Shown: positions 1 through 11,344 of the stretch, one piece after another | Layout of the letters: each line of letters starts with the position of its first letter | Numbering within the stretch: position 1 is the first letter of the stretch | Assembly (NCBI GenBank): GCA_023213315.1 | Contig: JAKCPI010005501.1 | Span: 1-64,000 of the forward strand | Reading direction: 5' to 3' | DNA: 64,000 bases | From: Euborellia annulipes | Taxonomy: Eukaryota > Arthropoda > Insecta > Dermaptera > Anisolabididae | Notes under the pieces: generated by a model | What the model was told of the DNA's origin: nothing | The model's input: only the letters and a program-made list of their open reading frames with translations | Databases searched by the model: none | Made by a program: the position numbers and the translations under genes

Positions 1-670
1 TCTTACCTATGTATATATGTAATATATATATATAGAGAGAAAGTATTGGATTCATGTCAAAAATTCGATGTCGAGATTTTGATGGATCTTCACGTTTTGA
101 GGTCCCCTGAATCCAAAAAAAGTGGTTTTCGCGACATGGTCTGTCTGTGTGTCTGTCTGTGTGTCTGTCTGTGTGTCTGTGAACAAAATATCTCAAGAAC
201 GAAAAGAGCTAGGAAGTTGAAATTTTATATTTAAGTTAGGCACCCCCATGGGACGTGACAGGAAGCTTTTGAACAAAATCGACCAAAAAGTACTAGCACT
301 TTACTGATTCACTTTTTCAGTTTTTTTCGATTTTCTCAAAATTTGCTCCAACGATTTTTTTTTAAAATTCAAAAATCAATTATTTTTTAGATTCTCTATA
401 AAATGTATATTCTCATTTTGTGATTGAAATCTTCTGAAGACCACTTTACTCTTGTACTCCATAGAAAAGATAGGAGAAATGGTTGCCATGGTATCAAAAT
501 ATAAACATTTTGCCATACTTATAAATTTTACATCTTGAAAATCGAATGTACCGTACTGTCGGAAACTAAATATATGTCGACACAAAAAATCTGGTGTGAC
601 AAGCACAGTACACAACTTTCGATTACCGAAGGTAAGAGAAAGTTGTGTGCTGTGCGCCAGTCACACCAGA
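1..670 (-). mobile_element. DINE-1-like element, cut by window edge
   Basis: Reading on the minus strand, the element begins at 670 with TCTGGTGTGAC in a hairpin (about 586-670) and runs to the AT-rich terminal hairpin at 1-45, whose outer bases lie outside the window. The microsatellite is a GTCT/GTGT mixture at 140-182 rather than a pure CA run. Family features are described at 6174-6918. No coding capacity. The open frames at 46-234 and 376-615 fall inside this repeat and recur in other copies. Confidence 0.85.
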
Positions 671-1530
671 TTTTTTATATAGGATTTCTCCACTATCAGT
701 CTTTTTGCCAAATTATTAACAATCGCCAATGTGACCACATTATCAAAGTCAAACTTATGCCCTGTTTCAAAGGAATGAACTGAAAGTGCAGTTGTCAATT
801 TTTTTATTTTTTACACTATTTTTATGTTCAGATATTCGAATCCCTTGATGTCTGCTGGACTGCCCTATATAGACACTTGATGGGGATGGACAATCTATTA
901 TTATTAGTATTTTTAATATACTAAATATGTATTTTTATTGCTTGAAACGAGTTGACCGGAAAATTGCGCCACTTGATTAAGAAAAGGCGAGGGTCCGTCT
1001 TAGGCGGGCCCGAGCCAAATAGAGGGGGTCCAGGGCGGCTTTAACTAGAGCCAACGGTTAGCAGTTTTTCTTTTTTTTTTTTTAACATCGCAAATCAAAA
1101 GTTTTAGTTACAACCCAGTTGACGTCAAAAAAAAAAAAAATTATTTATGATCCGTCTGAATTATGTTCTCACAAAGTGACATCTCAAGTTCTTTCCCCCT
1201 AAGAATTTTGAAAAAAAAAAAGTAATATCAAAGAGCGAACGAACGAAGGGACGAGTAAATAAATAAATAATCATCTATCTGGGAGAGAGGGAGTCCATTT
1301 TATTGATCATTTATAGACAGACTGTCTATGGGTGAGTGAAAAAGACGATTAACATTTAATGAACTCTTTTTTTTGGGGGGGGTTGTTTTATTTTTACTTT
1401 CGCCTATATTATAAATGTTATATAGAGAGAGAAAGTATTGCGATATTATTTATATTCAGCTATTCGAATCACTAAAATACCATATTGTGAGATTGTGTCA
1501 AAAAATAGGTAACCAAGTTGCAAAACTTAT
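671..1530. other. AT-rich spacer with repeat fragments
   Basis: No gene is visible. The stretch holds homopolymer A/T runs, a GC-rich fragment at about 978-1060 (GGCGAGGGTCC followed by GGCGGGCCCGAGCC) from the family seen complete at 32485-32940, and a remnant of a DINE-like terminal hairpin at 1419-1440 (TATAGAGAGAGAAAGTATTG). Confidence 0.5.
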
Positions 1531-1533
1531 AAA

Positions 1534-2383
1534 TAGGGCTCGGATTTTGCCCTATTTGCCATTTTTTAATTTGTGGCTTAAATGTTAGGCCAATATGATC
1601 ATCTATAAATGCCTTTTTTAGTGCCTATTTTAAGTTCAAATAGCCAATTTCAATTTTTTACGAGCTATACATAGCCTAAATTTAAATTTTTTTTGAATTA
1701 TCAAGAAAATATTTAAAGTGCCTATTTTTACAATAAATGCCTACTTTTAAGTAGGGCTCGGATTTATAGGCACTGAAAATCTTTAGAATAGGCAGGCAAC
1801 TAAGCACTAAAAATTATTAAAATAGGCACTTAAAAAGGCACTTAAAAGGCATTATTTAAGAAATAATATAAAAAAATTCAAAAAATTGATGTCTTATTTT
1901 TGGTAATCTGGTGTGACTGGTCGCACAGCACACATTTTTTTCTTAATTTCGGTAGTTTAACGGAGCATTCTGTACTTGTTTGCCAGAATATAAATAGAAA
2001 TCAAATTTTTAAGTACTAATTTTTAAAATTTTACATTAAAAATAAATTTTTTTTTCAAATCTCGGGGGGGGGGGGGGGGTAATTACCCCTTTACCCCCCC
2101 CCCTTTAAATATTTTCTTGATAATTCAAAAAAAATTTAAATTTAGGCTATGTATAGCTCCTAAAAAATTGAAATTGGCTATTTGAACTTAAAATAGGCAC
2201 TAAAAAAGGCATTTATAGATGAAATAGGCACTAAAACCCATAATCGGCCAAAATAGGCATTATAGGCACTAACAAATGCCTCTTCTTTTTATTCAGAATT
2301 TCATGAAACGTATACATATCATATTGGCCTAAATTTTAAGCCATAAATTAAAAAAAGGCAAATAGGGCGAAATCCGAGCCCTA
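1534..2383. mobile_element. hAT-like composite MITE, TIR TAGGGCTCGGATTT
   Basis: The outer ends are inverted repeats: TAGGGCTCGGATTTTGCCC at 1534 and its near-complement ending at 2383. TAGGG fits the hAT terminal pattern, but the flanking 8-mers do not match. A second copy of the same terminus followed by TATAGGCACTG begins at about 1752, so one element is inserted in, or fused to, another. Inside (about 1907-2105) is a fragment starting AATCTGGTGTGACTGG and ending in G and C homopolymers, shared with 26036-26585 and 50746-51165. Many short GGCACT / AGTGCC units give a strong foldback character. No coding capacity. Confidence 0.6.
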
Positions 2384-3288
2384 ATAATAAGCAAAATAAT
2401 TTCCTAGCCTTTTTTCCAACGCCCCCCCCCCCCCTTAGGGAGCGGGTGATAGAAACATCTCAACATCATGTTGTTTGAATCTTGAAACCCCATGGGGTCA
2501 AATATGAAACCAATTCTAATACTTCCCTATGTTGTAAAAGATTATTTTTCTTTCTTTTATAGCGCAGGGAAAAAAAAGAATAGGCCTACAATTGATTTCT
2601 TTTATGATTTCCCCTTATAAAAAATCCATGACGGAGTTAAAGGGTTACGCGAGACTTTTAAATAAAAAATCCGCAGGAAGTTAGTTTATTATTCTCTCTC
2701 TGGCCTTTAAATAAATAATTATACCATTTGATTTGATAAACCAAAAGCGGACTAAGCCGTGCGAATAATTCTGACTACAATATAATTGTGGAATTTTTAA
2801 TAATAAAAAGTAAAAAATATTTTAATTTTATGTATTTTGAGTTAAATTCTATATTTGCCCCCCCCCCTTGCTGAGGTGTAGACCAACAAGGGCGTATCCA
2901 AGGGGGCAACTGCCCTTCTTCCAAACTTGAAATAAAAAACAAAGAATATAAATAATCTTGTGACCAGACACACCAGATTTCTTTTCTTTTGAGAGACCAA
3001 AATATGATCATGGATGACAAGAAATGATTTCTTTGAAACGGGAATAGGGTGAAGGGCCCTTAGAGCGGGGTTGTTGGGGCCATAGGCACAATGTCAGATA
3101 CCGGTACAAACGGGGAATGATTGCTTCCTTTTGTAGGCTATTTAGGATTTTTATACTGTAGTTAGGTAAGGTTTTTCCAAAAAAAAAAAAAAAATTCTTT
3201 AGACTACCGTCATCTGATATATGTTAGATATAGGATATAGGAATCTATAGATATAGATAGGTATTTATCAAATACATAAAACAAAATA
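2384..3288. other. Unassigned AT-rich sequence with a hAT-like end
   Basis: No gene is visible. A C-run sits at 2424-2434. At about 2889 a hAT-like terminus reads CAAGGGCGTATCCAAGG, with no partner end found. At 2957-2981 a short piece of the DINE-like 5' end (GACCAGACACACCAGATTT) occurs alone. Confidence 0.35.
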
Positions 3289-3544
3289 TACAGTGAGCGT
3301 CAAAAGAACTTTGTTTCCTCTTCTTCTTCTTCTTCTTCAAAAAAAACCTGTTCTTATCTACCTTAATATACTCTAATTTAAGATACATTTAAATGAAATA
3401 TCTTATACATTTCTAAGTAAATTTAACACAAATCCATATCATTTTAATAAATAATTACAATTTAAATAAAAACAAAGACATAAATGTCAAAATTTTATTT
3501 GTTAGTATAAGAGTATTTTACGGCTGGTGGAATTTGAATCAGGA

Positions 3545-3850
3545 ATTAAAGGTGGAAGAAAACGCAGCCAAAATTTTTTCTTTAAAAATATATTTCAGCA
3601 GCTGACGTTTCGGCTTTGGTTAAAGCCATCCTCGGAGCTGCTGTTGGTCTTCATATACATATATTTTGCATTGTATCCGGTATTAAAATTAATTTAGGAT
3701 ATAACATCAGGGAAAAAAGTTTTCAGTTCCTATCACCAATACAATGTATTAATTTTTTTTTTGTGCCTAATGTGATAATTGACTCAGGGCAGTACAATTT
3801 CATTTGTATATTTTGAAAGAAAAAATTTTGGCTGCGTTTTCTTCCGATCT
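3545..3850. repeat. Nested Penelope-like foldback insert
   Basis: The insert is bounded by inverted copies of a GAAAACGCAGCCAAAATTTT segment (about 3558 and 3820). It contains one hammerhead-like motif on the minus strand (3597-3642). It interrupts the Tc1-like foldback. I infer a Penelope-like origin only from the motif and the inverted-repeat arrangement, because no reverse transcriptase is present. Confidence 0.5.
3597..3642 (-). ncRNA. Hammerhead-ribozyme-like motif
   Basis: On the minus strand the order is: helix I strand AGCAGCT, core CCGAGGA (consensus CUGANGA with the U changed), one extra base, helix II GGCTTT/AAAGCC with loop AACC, then GAAACGTC, then AGCTGCT, which pairs perfectly with the first strand. 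The GAAACGTC end would leave a very short palindromic ACGU helix III. The unpaired base between core and helix II departs from the canonical fold, so activity is uncertain. Confidence 0.5.
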
Positions 3851-4222
3851 TTCATTCCTGATAAAAATTTTATTTATTAACGCCAAATTTCTAAAATTTT
3901 AAAATAATCTTTTCATTTCAGTTTTTCTCTGTCTATTTTATTGGAAATTCTTATAAAAACAAAATTTGTAATTAATATCCAACAAAACATATCGAGATTA
4001 TGTTGATTTGTCCTTCAATTTGAAAATCGACATATTTTTCTTTATTTTTTTTTAAATTGTATTAAATTGATTAAAACGATTTGTATTCGTGTTAAATTTA
4101 CTTAGAAATGTATAAAGATATTTCATATTAAATATTTCTTAAATTAGAGTATCATTAAGGTAGATATGAACAGGTATTTTGAAGAAGAAACAAAATGTTA
4201 CGTTTTATTGACGCACAGTGTA

Positions 4223-5116
4223 TATTATTTTGACAAATACAAGATAAATCAGATATGTATATTTATAATAATAAGATTAAGGCGGGCTGGGGGGGGGGAT
4301 ATGGCAGTTAGTAAATTATAATTATTTAAAGGGGGTTAATGAACTCGGGGTGAAGTATTTATCAATCTGGTGAAGCTAATTCCCCAAGAGAGAGGGAGTT
4401 CAACTTGAGTCAAGTTTACTGATCGGCAATTAATTTAAGGAGGACTTTGGGGATTGCCCTAGAGAGAGATTGATCCCTGTTGGTACACAAATCCCCCATG
4501 GGATTATTCTAAAGAGAGAAATAGATACATAACTTTGAAAGATGGGAATTTGTAAGAAGTGGGAAAAAAATTGACATGTCATGGATGTGTGAAATACTTT
4601 TCGGTTATTTTTATATATAAATAGAATGAGGAAGGGGTGAGGGTTTATTTTTTTCTTCTATTTAGATTCATTAGAAGAAACAGAATAGGAAAATAATTTA
4701 AATATGTAATGTCTGTTTCTCTAAGAGTCGGTTGCTTCACTTCTAGTCAACTAGCAAACTTATCAGATCGATAAAAAAAATTAGGTGTTGGCTGTGTCTT
4801 CTACACAGCCGGTGGCTTTTTAACGTGACAACGTCTTTTGCTTGACTTCAAAAATTTTTTCTTTCTCTTACCTATATTGAAATATAAAGAGAGAAAGTAT
4901 TGTTTTTTTACTAGCACTTTGTTCCAATTAATAAACATTTTCTTCATTGTAACAATATATGACAGGTGTGGCCAAACTTTTATCCATTAAGGGCGACTTA
5001 TGCTTAAAAAATGAGGTTTTTCGAGAAAAAAACTAATTTTGGAGTTAATTACTCGAGATTTTTTTGTTTATTCTATTAGAGGTTTTCTTTCTGCACCAAA
5101 TGACATCCCATTTAGT
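4223..5116. other. Spacer with a solo DINE-like 3' hairpin
   Basis: No gene is visible. A solitary copy of the DINE-like terminal hairpin lies at about 4857-4903 (CTTTCTCTTACC, AT spacer, AGAGAGAAAGTATTG) with no body. At about 4963 a hAT-like terminus reads CAGGTGTGGCCAAACTT, without a recognised partner. Confidence 0.45.
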
Positions 5117-5124
5117 CTGATCTG

Positions 5125-5725
5125 TAGAGACCGGACAAAAAAGCATAAAAAAATGAAAAAAAAAAGTGCTTAAAAAAGCATAAAAAACTTGAATAAAAAG
5201 TTGTTAAATAAGCATAAAAGTTGAAAAAAAGCATCTAATAAGCAATTTTTACTCATACCAATGGCTTATACGATTTTTTTTTAAATAAACTAAATTTATT
5301 CCGTCCCGCCCTGCGAAAAATTTTGTTTTTGCGGAACCAAATTTTTTCACCCTGCGGAAAAATTTTTTTTACAGGGCTATATTTTTTCGCACTGCGGGGT
5401 TTTGGAATTTTTTTTTTTTTTTGTGGGGGGGGGCGGGCTCCCTCCCCCCCCCCTTATATACGTCCCTGGTGTATGCGTGTGCGAATGGGAAAAAAATGTG
5501 TTTTTTAATAAAAAAAAAAAAATTATAAATATTCGTAAAATAAGTTCAAATAAGCACGAAAGGGAAAAAAAGCATAAAAACTCAAAAAAAAAAACAAAAA
5601 AAAAAAAAAGCATAAAAAAAGCAATCTCAATGCACTTAGTTTTTCCTAATTCGTGTAGAAATTAAATATCAAATGGTTGCTTATAAAATTGAGCAATAAG
5701 CATTTTGCTTAAAATCCGGTCTCTA
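5125..5725. mobile_element. hAT MITE, TSD CTGATCTG
   Basis: The ends TAGAGACCGGA (5125) and TCCGGTCTCTA (to 5725) are inverted repeats, flanked by perfect 8-bp direct repeats CTGATCTG (5117-5124, 5726-5733). The terminus fits the hAT pattern YARNG. The interior is rich in AAGCATAAAA units. It contains a fragment of a GCGGAACCAAA-type element ending CTTATATACGTCCCTG (about 5300-5469). No transposase is encoded, and the open frames at 5323-5665 are low-complexity artefacts. Confidence 0.88.
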
Positions 5726-5733
5726 CTGATCTG

Positions 5734-6173
5734 ATTAGCCGTTCGGAATCTACAGGGGTTTAAACTTTCAAATTAGAATTTATCGCAGCGCGGTAAAATA
5801 AAATGATAGGAAAAAAATAAATGGTGAAATCTTTAGCTGAAAACTCATTCTTTCTAACCGTATATTTGTCATAATTATACCTCTTAAGACAGAGGAGTTA
5901 TTCAAGCCAATAAACTTTTTCGTGCATGCCTCCCTACCAGGCCACTATAGACACATGATTTGTAAGACGTTGTCACGTCAAAATCATCGATATAGTAAAC
6001 AAGAACAAGTTTAACCTTGGAGTTAAAAAATGATTTGTTTACCATATAATTAGCTATCTGATGTATAGGGAAAGAAAGTTTTGTGAAGTTAGCAACTTAA
6101 TAAATGGATCATTTTAAAAAATTATTAAAAAATAAAATAATTAATTAAAGCTTTTTTAACAAAAATTTAAAAA
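5734..6173. other. Unassigned AT-rich sequence
   Basis: Neither a gene nor a recognised repeat is seen here beyond A/T runs. Confidence 0.35.
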
Positions 6174-6918
<745 letters not shown>

Positions 6919-7399
6919 AAAAATTTACAAAAAAATATATAAACTAGCCTTGCGTTCCTAATTTCACCCCTTAGTTAAGTCTGTGTCTTACAAGTTAGAT
7001 AACAAACTACGATCTGGTCTCTTATTTAATCATATGATTAGCTTGATGATTAGATGTGAAAAGTGAGGTAATTCGAGGGATAGTTAATTAATTAGACGTG
7101 AAGCAACCGGTCCTTGAATCAATAGAAATTCTGAAACTAATATTAATATATCCACCTTTAACTCTGCTTCTATTTATTTGCTCTGCTTTGATGTCTAATT
7201 TATTCAAAGAGCGTCTTTACACACACCTTTGATCTCCTTGCCACCGGGTAATTAGATAAATTAAAACTAAAAACACAAGGTGATATGTTTTAATATATTA
7301 TTTATTGGTATTTTAAGCTATCTTCAAAACGGATACAAATACTTGTAATCAATATATAAATTTTAGTTATAATTTATCTAATTGAATCATGTTTCAACT
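6919..7399. other. Unassigned AT-rich sequence
   Basis: Neither a gene nor a clear repeat family is seen. This is ordinary AT-rich sequence between a DINE-like element and a partial Tc1-like foldback. Confidence 0.35.
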
Positions 7400-7990
7400 A
7401 GAGACAGTTTTCTGTCTATTTTATTTGAAATTCTTATAAAAACAAAAATTTTAAATAATATCCAACAAAACATATCGATATTATGTTGATTTGTCCGTCA
7501 AATTGAAAATCGACATATTTGTCTTTATTTTATTTAAATTGTATTAAAATGATTTGATTTGTGTTAAATTTACTTAGAAATGTTTAAGTCTAAACGTCAA
7601 ACTGTCAAATTAGTTCAGCATTCTTGCAATAGATGGCAGGCTAGTCTAACAGACGATATAGTATTAGCCTATATCTGACCTATATTTATATATTTTTATG
7701 CTTTTATAAAAGATACATAATATATAATAACATTTATAAAGTATTTATTGTTAAAAGATCAATGAAAATCAACCAAATGCATTAAATATTATTAGCTACT
7801 TTTCTGACATCTATTGGCAAATTTTTGAATTACTTGATTTTTTGGGCATACTTTTTATGACACACAACGCCATCTTATCGGGAAAAACATGCGTAACACC
7901 TTCTCTCTCAGACCCCCTTAAATGTTTCTTAAATTATTAAGGTAGATTAGAACATGTCTTCTGAAGAAGAAACAAAATGTTATTTTTTTT
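7400..7990. mobile_element. Partial Tc1-like foldback interrupted by another repeat
   Basis: This matches the right half of the element at 3291-4220: the segment around GAAAATCGACATATTT, the arm GTGTTAAATTTACTTAGAAATG, and the end GAAGAAGAAACAAAATGTTA. It is split at 7586-7919 by another insertion. The left arm is missing, so it is a truncated copy. Confidence 0.65.
7586..7919 (-). mobile_element. AAGGGG-type repeat (family M), TSD AAATGTTT
   Basis: The insertion sits between exact 8-bp direct repeats AAATGTTT (7578-7585, 7920-7927) within the Tc1-like arm. Read on the minus strand it begins AAGGGGGTCTGAGAG, then GAAGGTGTTACGCATG, as do the copies at 25525, 47196 and 48419. This copy is internally deleted relative to the roughly 610-bp copy at 47196-47802, whose CGCTCCTGAACCCCCCCTT end is the inverted complement of the start. 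The 8-bp TSD suggests hAT. No coding capacity. Confidence 0.65.
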
Positions 7991-8497
7991 TGTGTGTATT
8001 AAAAGTTTTATTTCTTCAAAACCTATGAAAACTCAAAAAACAAGAGCAATTGTTTTTTATTTTACACCCTACAAGATGGACTAGCGAAAATTGGTAGCTG
8101 CGGGAACCCAGTGAATAACTCTTAGATCATAACGATCTAGGTTTAAGGGAGATTCGTGCAAATTCTCGCCCTAAGTGAGGTCATTGAGCCTTTTTGTGTT
8201 CATTAGCCAGCCAAGGGCCAGTAATAATTAATTAGATCAAAAGGGAGTTAAAGGGAGCAATTAATTAATAGGTAGAGAATTTCCTGGAATCTTTTTATTA
8301 AAATTTATGAAAGAATAAAATGACCCCGCGCACCGTTTGCAAATGAGATGATGCCTAGCTAATCAATAAAGTATTTCTGGCCATGCCAACAAGGGATTGG
8401 GAATTTCCTCATTGTGACGTCATAATAATAAAATCATTTTAATCAACTTAATTAAATCTCCCATTTTATTATTATAATAAAATTAATTTTTAATTAA
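7991..8497. other. Unassigned, apparently low-copy sequence
   Basis: No repeat from this window matches it, and no coding frame of note is visible. It could be ancestral host sequence. Confidence 0.35.
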
Positions 8498-8560
8498 TTT
8501 TATTTAAGCCATTTGGATACCAGATGGCTGAGAAAAAAGTGTGAGTGTTTAAAAAAAAAT
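8498..8560 (+). repeat. SINE fragment, internally deleted
   Basis: ATTTAAGCCATTTGGATACC is followed directly by GAGAAAAAAGTGTGAGTGTTT and an A-run, so the middle of the tRNA-SINE body has been deleted. Confidence 0.65.
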
Positions 8561-8652
8561 TAATTTTATAAGTACTAGCCGCGCAGCCCGCCTACAGCGA
8601 ACTATCATGGAGATTGGACTTTGGCGAACCTAAGCCTATCTTGACCCTTTTT

Positions 8653-9292
8653 ACTTTCTTTTACCTATGTATATATGTAATATATATATAGAGAGAAAGT
8701 ATTGTATTTATGTCAAAAATTCGATGCAGAGATTTTGATGGATCTTCACGTTTTGAGGTCCCCTGAATCCAAAAAAAGTGGTTTTCGCGACATGGTCTGT
8801 CTGTGTTCAATTTTAAGCATGAATGGAATTGAGCTATGAGGCTGAAATTTTATATTTAAGTTAGACACCTCAATGGAGCGTGAAAATAAGCTTTTAATCG
8901 AAATCAATCAAAGAGTACTAGTACTTTACTGATGCACTTTTTCAGTTTATTTCAATTTTCTCAAAATTCGCTCCAACGATTTTGATTAAAATTCAAAATT
9001 CATTTATTTTTTACATGCTTTTTAATATGTATATTCTCATTTTGCCATTGAAATATTCTGAAGACCACTTTACTCTTGAACTTCATAGGAAAGATAGGAG
9101 AAATGGTTACCATGGTAACAAAATACAAATATTTTCCCATGTTTATAAAATTTACATCTGAATTCATATGTTCCGTACTGTCGGGAACTAAATATATTTC
9201 GAGACAAAAAATCTGGTGTGACAAGCACAGAACACAACTTTCGATTACCGAAGCTAAGAGAAAGTTGTGTGCTGTGCGCCAGTCACAACAGA
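8653..9292 (-). mobile_element. DINE-1-like element with contracted microsatellite
   Basis: A complete minus-strand copy: 3' hairpin at 8653-8700 and 5' hairpin ending at 9292. The microsatellite is reduced to GTCTGTCTGTG at about 8798. Small changes have eroded both termini (ACTTTCTTTTACC, and CACAACAGA for CACACCAGA), suggesting an older insertion than the 6174 copy. Frames at 9000-9330 lie inside it. Confidence 0.82.
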
Positions 9293-9775
9293 TCTTTAAC
9301 ATTTGGTTCCAAAATCCCTACAGGCTGTAAATAGGCCAGGAAAAGAGACAGACAAATTATAAGCTTAAATAAAAATACAGTACAACAAATATATTTCTTT
9401 TTTTATATTAAAATTAAAAAGTCAGTAGTTTCTTTCTTGGTCAAGAAAATTAATACCCATCTACCATACAATCTCTTGGTGACGTCATTCATTCAGTCCA
9501 CTGCTGGTTATCTATTTTGATACCCAGCAACACAATTGATTATGCAAATGGGGGTGTCAATAGCGACGACCTATTTCAGTACTACAGTAGTTAGATATAG
9601 TTTCATTTGATTGGTGACCCACGATAATTATATCAGCTGTCCTGTTAATAAGAGACTGTCCCAACTATTCCTCTAGCAGGATATGCATATAGATTTAGTA
9701 AATACATTAAATGCAATGCATTTCAGACATTAATCTGGTACTGATGATGTTCATAAATGTAACCAAAACTTCACT
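9293..9775. other. Unassigned sequence
   Basis: No gene or recognised repeat. A CRE-like TGACGTCATT occurs at 9480-9489. Confidence 0.3.
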
Positions 9776-10290
9776 GGTAGTCGCTAGTGGAGCGCGCTAG
9801 GGCGTAGACTTCTATAAAGAAGATCCCTGTTCAAATCCTGGGGGTGAGGTTTCTCATTAAATAAAAATATTTATTTAACGTTAATTTAAACAAATCCTCA
9901 AGCAGGCACTGGATTGGAATATAGGATCTCACCACAATAGCCCCCAGGCAACTCTACGAGGAGAAGGAGTTGCTGTGACATCCCGTCCTCTGGAAGGGAC
10001 GTAAAGAAGGTTCCCTCTCAGTGATGCATTCTTCGAAAGGAGTTGGAGCTGAGGGAGTCCCTCCTCAACTACGACATCCTCCATAACATAGAAGAGGTTG
10101 GATAAAAGGAACCTGGTGGAACCAGTAATAAGGATTAGTTCACTAGCTAGAGGAGGAGTTAGAGATAGGAAATAATGTAACTTCACGGGGTGCCGGTAGA
10201 TGGCTACGGCCGGTTGGGTTTGAGGTGTGTGTCTTCGTGCACGAAAGCACCTCGGGTAAACGGGAATGCAATTTCAAATAATATTAATAA
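9776..10290 (+). repeat. Inverted 0.5-kb repeat, left copy, tRNA-like head
   Basis: This copy is inverted relative to 10797-11325. It opens with a tRNA-like segment (A-box-like TAGTGGAGCGCGCTAGGG; B-box-like TGTTCAAATCC at about 9829), passes through an AAATCCTCAAGCAGGCACTGG block shared with other repeats, and ends near a CTTCGTGCACGAAAG hairpin at about 10232. An 85-codon minus-strand frame (9929-10186) is not kept open in the inverted partner, so I do not call it coding. Most likely a tRNA-derived composite repeat. Confidence 0.65.
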
Positions 10291-10796
10291 TTTCTACAAT
10301 GCACGTCAAAAATAGTGAATCAACACTTTGTTTCTTCTTGAAAAGACCTAAAATACAAACTCTTTTAATTAGATTAAAGAGGAAAAGAAGTTTGATCTCG
10401 ATGGCTTATGCCTAGTAGCGCGGTTTTATCTTATGACCCGAGGGATTTTAGGGGTCGTTTAGCGCGGGATTCGTGCTTTGAATGGCATGGAGCGATGAGA
10501 CAATCACCTTGCTTAGGCAACAGGTAGCTAGCTAGCTAGCTTAACCAAAAGGGCGCAAAGGGAAAATCTCTCTCTCTCTCACTCACTCTAATTAACTTTA
10601 CAAGAATGCCCTTTTCCAGCCTATTACTATCCTCTAATCCCAGGAACCTTCATTCCATTTTACAAATTAGAACATAAGCATAACGAGAGGGAATTTGTGA
10701 TTAGGCTCTTATTAATAATGAAATTTAAGCAATTCCATATTTTCTTGTTCCTCTCCCCCCCCCCCTCCCCCAAATTCTAATGAGGATTAAAAGGTA
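10291..10796. other. Spacer between inverted repeats, with Tc1-like end
   Basis: At about 10307-10350, CACGTCAAAAATAG and ACACTTTGTTTCTTCTTG resemble the Tc1-like arm of 3291. The rest (10380-10790) is unassigned and includes CT and C runs. No gene. Confidence 0.4.
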
Positions 10797-11325
10797 AAAT
10801 TATTATTATTATTTGAAATTCCTATCGGGATCCCCGTTTATTTAACCGAAGTGCTTTCGTGCACGAAGACACACACCTCAAACCCAACCAGCATCTATCG
10901 GTAACCCGTGAAATTACATTATTTCCTATCTCTAACTCTTCCTCCTGCGATCGTTTCTAGCTAGTGAACTAATTCTTATTTCTGGTTCCTTTTACCCAAC
11001 CTCTTCTATGCTATGAAGGATGTCCTAGTTGAGGAGGGACTCCCTCGGCTCCGACTCCTTTCAAAGAATGCATCACTGAGAGAGAACCTTCTTTACGTCC
11101 CTTCCACAGGACGAGATGTCACAGCAACTCCCTCTCCTCTTAGAGTTGCCTGGGGGCTATTGTGGTGAGATCCTATATTCCAATCCAGTTTCTGCTTGAG
11201 AATTTGTTCACATTAAATAAATATTTTTATTTTAATGGAAAAAATCCTGCACGCTCAGGATTTGGGCAGGGATCTTCTTTGTAGAAGCCGACACCTTAGC
11301 CCGCTACACCAGCGAAATGGTATAA
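10797..11325 (-). repeat. Inverted 0.5-kb repeat, right copy
   Basis: Reverse-complement partner of 9776-10290, alignable by eye over nearly its whole length with many substitutions, so both copies are old. Its tRNA-like head lies at about 11265-11325 (A-box side CGCTGGTGTAGCGGGCTAAGG on the minus strand). The pair, separated by about 500 bp, would form a long imperfect hairpin if transcribed through. Confidence 0.65.
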
Positions 11326-11344
11326 ATTTCACAGAGGAACAAGA

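Larger units (their letters stand above)
3291..4220. mobile_element. Tc1/mariner-like foldback MITE
   Basis: The element is flanked by TA on both sides (3289-3290, 4221-4222). Its ends are CAGTGAGCGTCAA on the left and, in reverse complement, CACTGTGCGTCAA on the right. The inverted arms extend about 150 bp (3291-3460 and about 4075-4220). TA flanks, a CACTG-type terminus and long arms indicate a non-autonomous Tc1/mariner-type element. A hammerhead-like foldback (3540-3850) is nested in the middle. Related copies are at 7400-7990 and 34732-35960. No transposase is present. Confidence 0.75.

Noticed and set aside
1534..2383. Simple single hAT insertion
   Set aside because: The flanking 8-mers do not match and a second internal terminus lies at 1752, so it is composite; I keep it only as hAT-like.
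9929..10186. 85-codon minus-strand frame with mixed composition
   Set aside because: The inverted sister copy (10797-11325) has stops and shifts in the same frame, so there is no sign of coding constraint.
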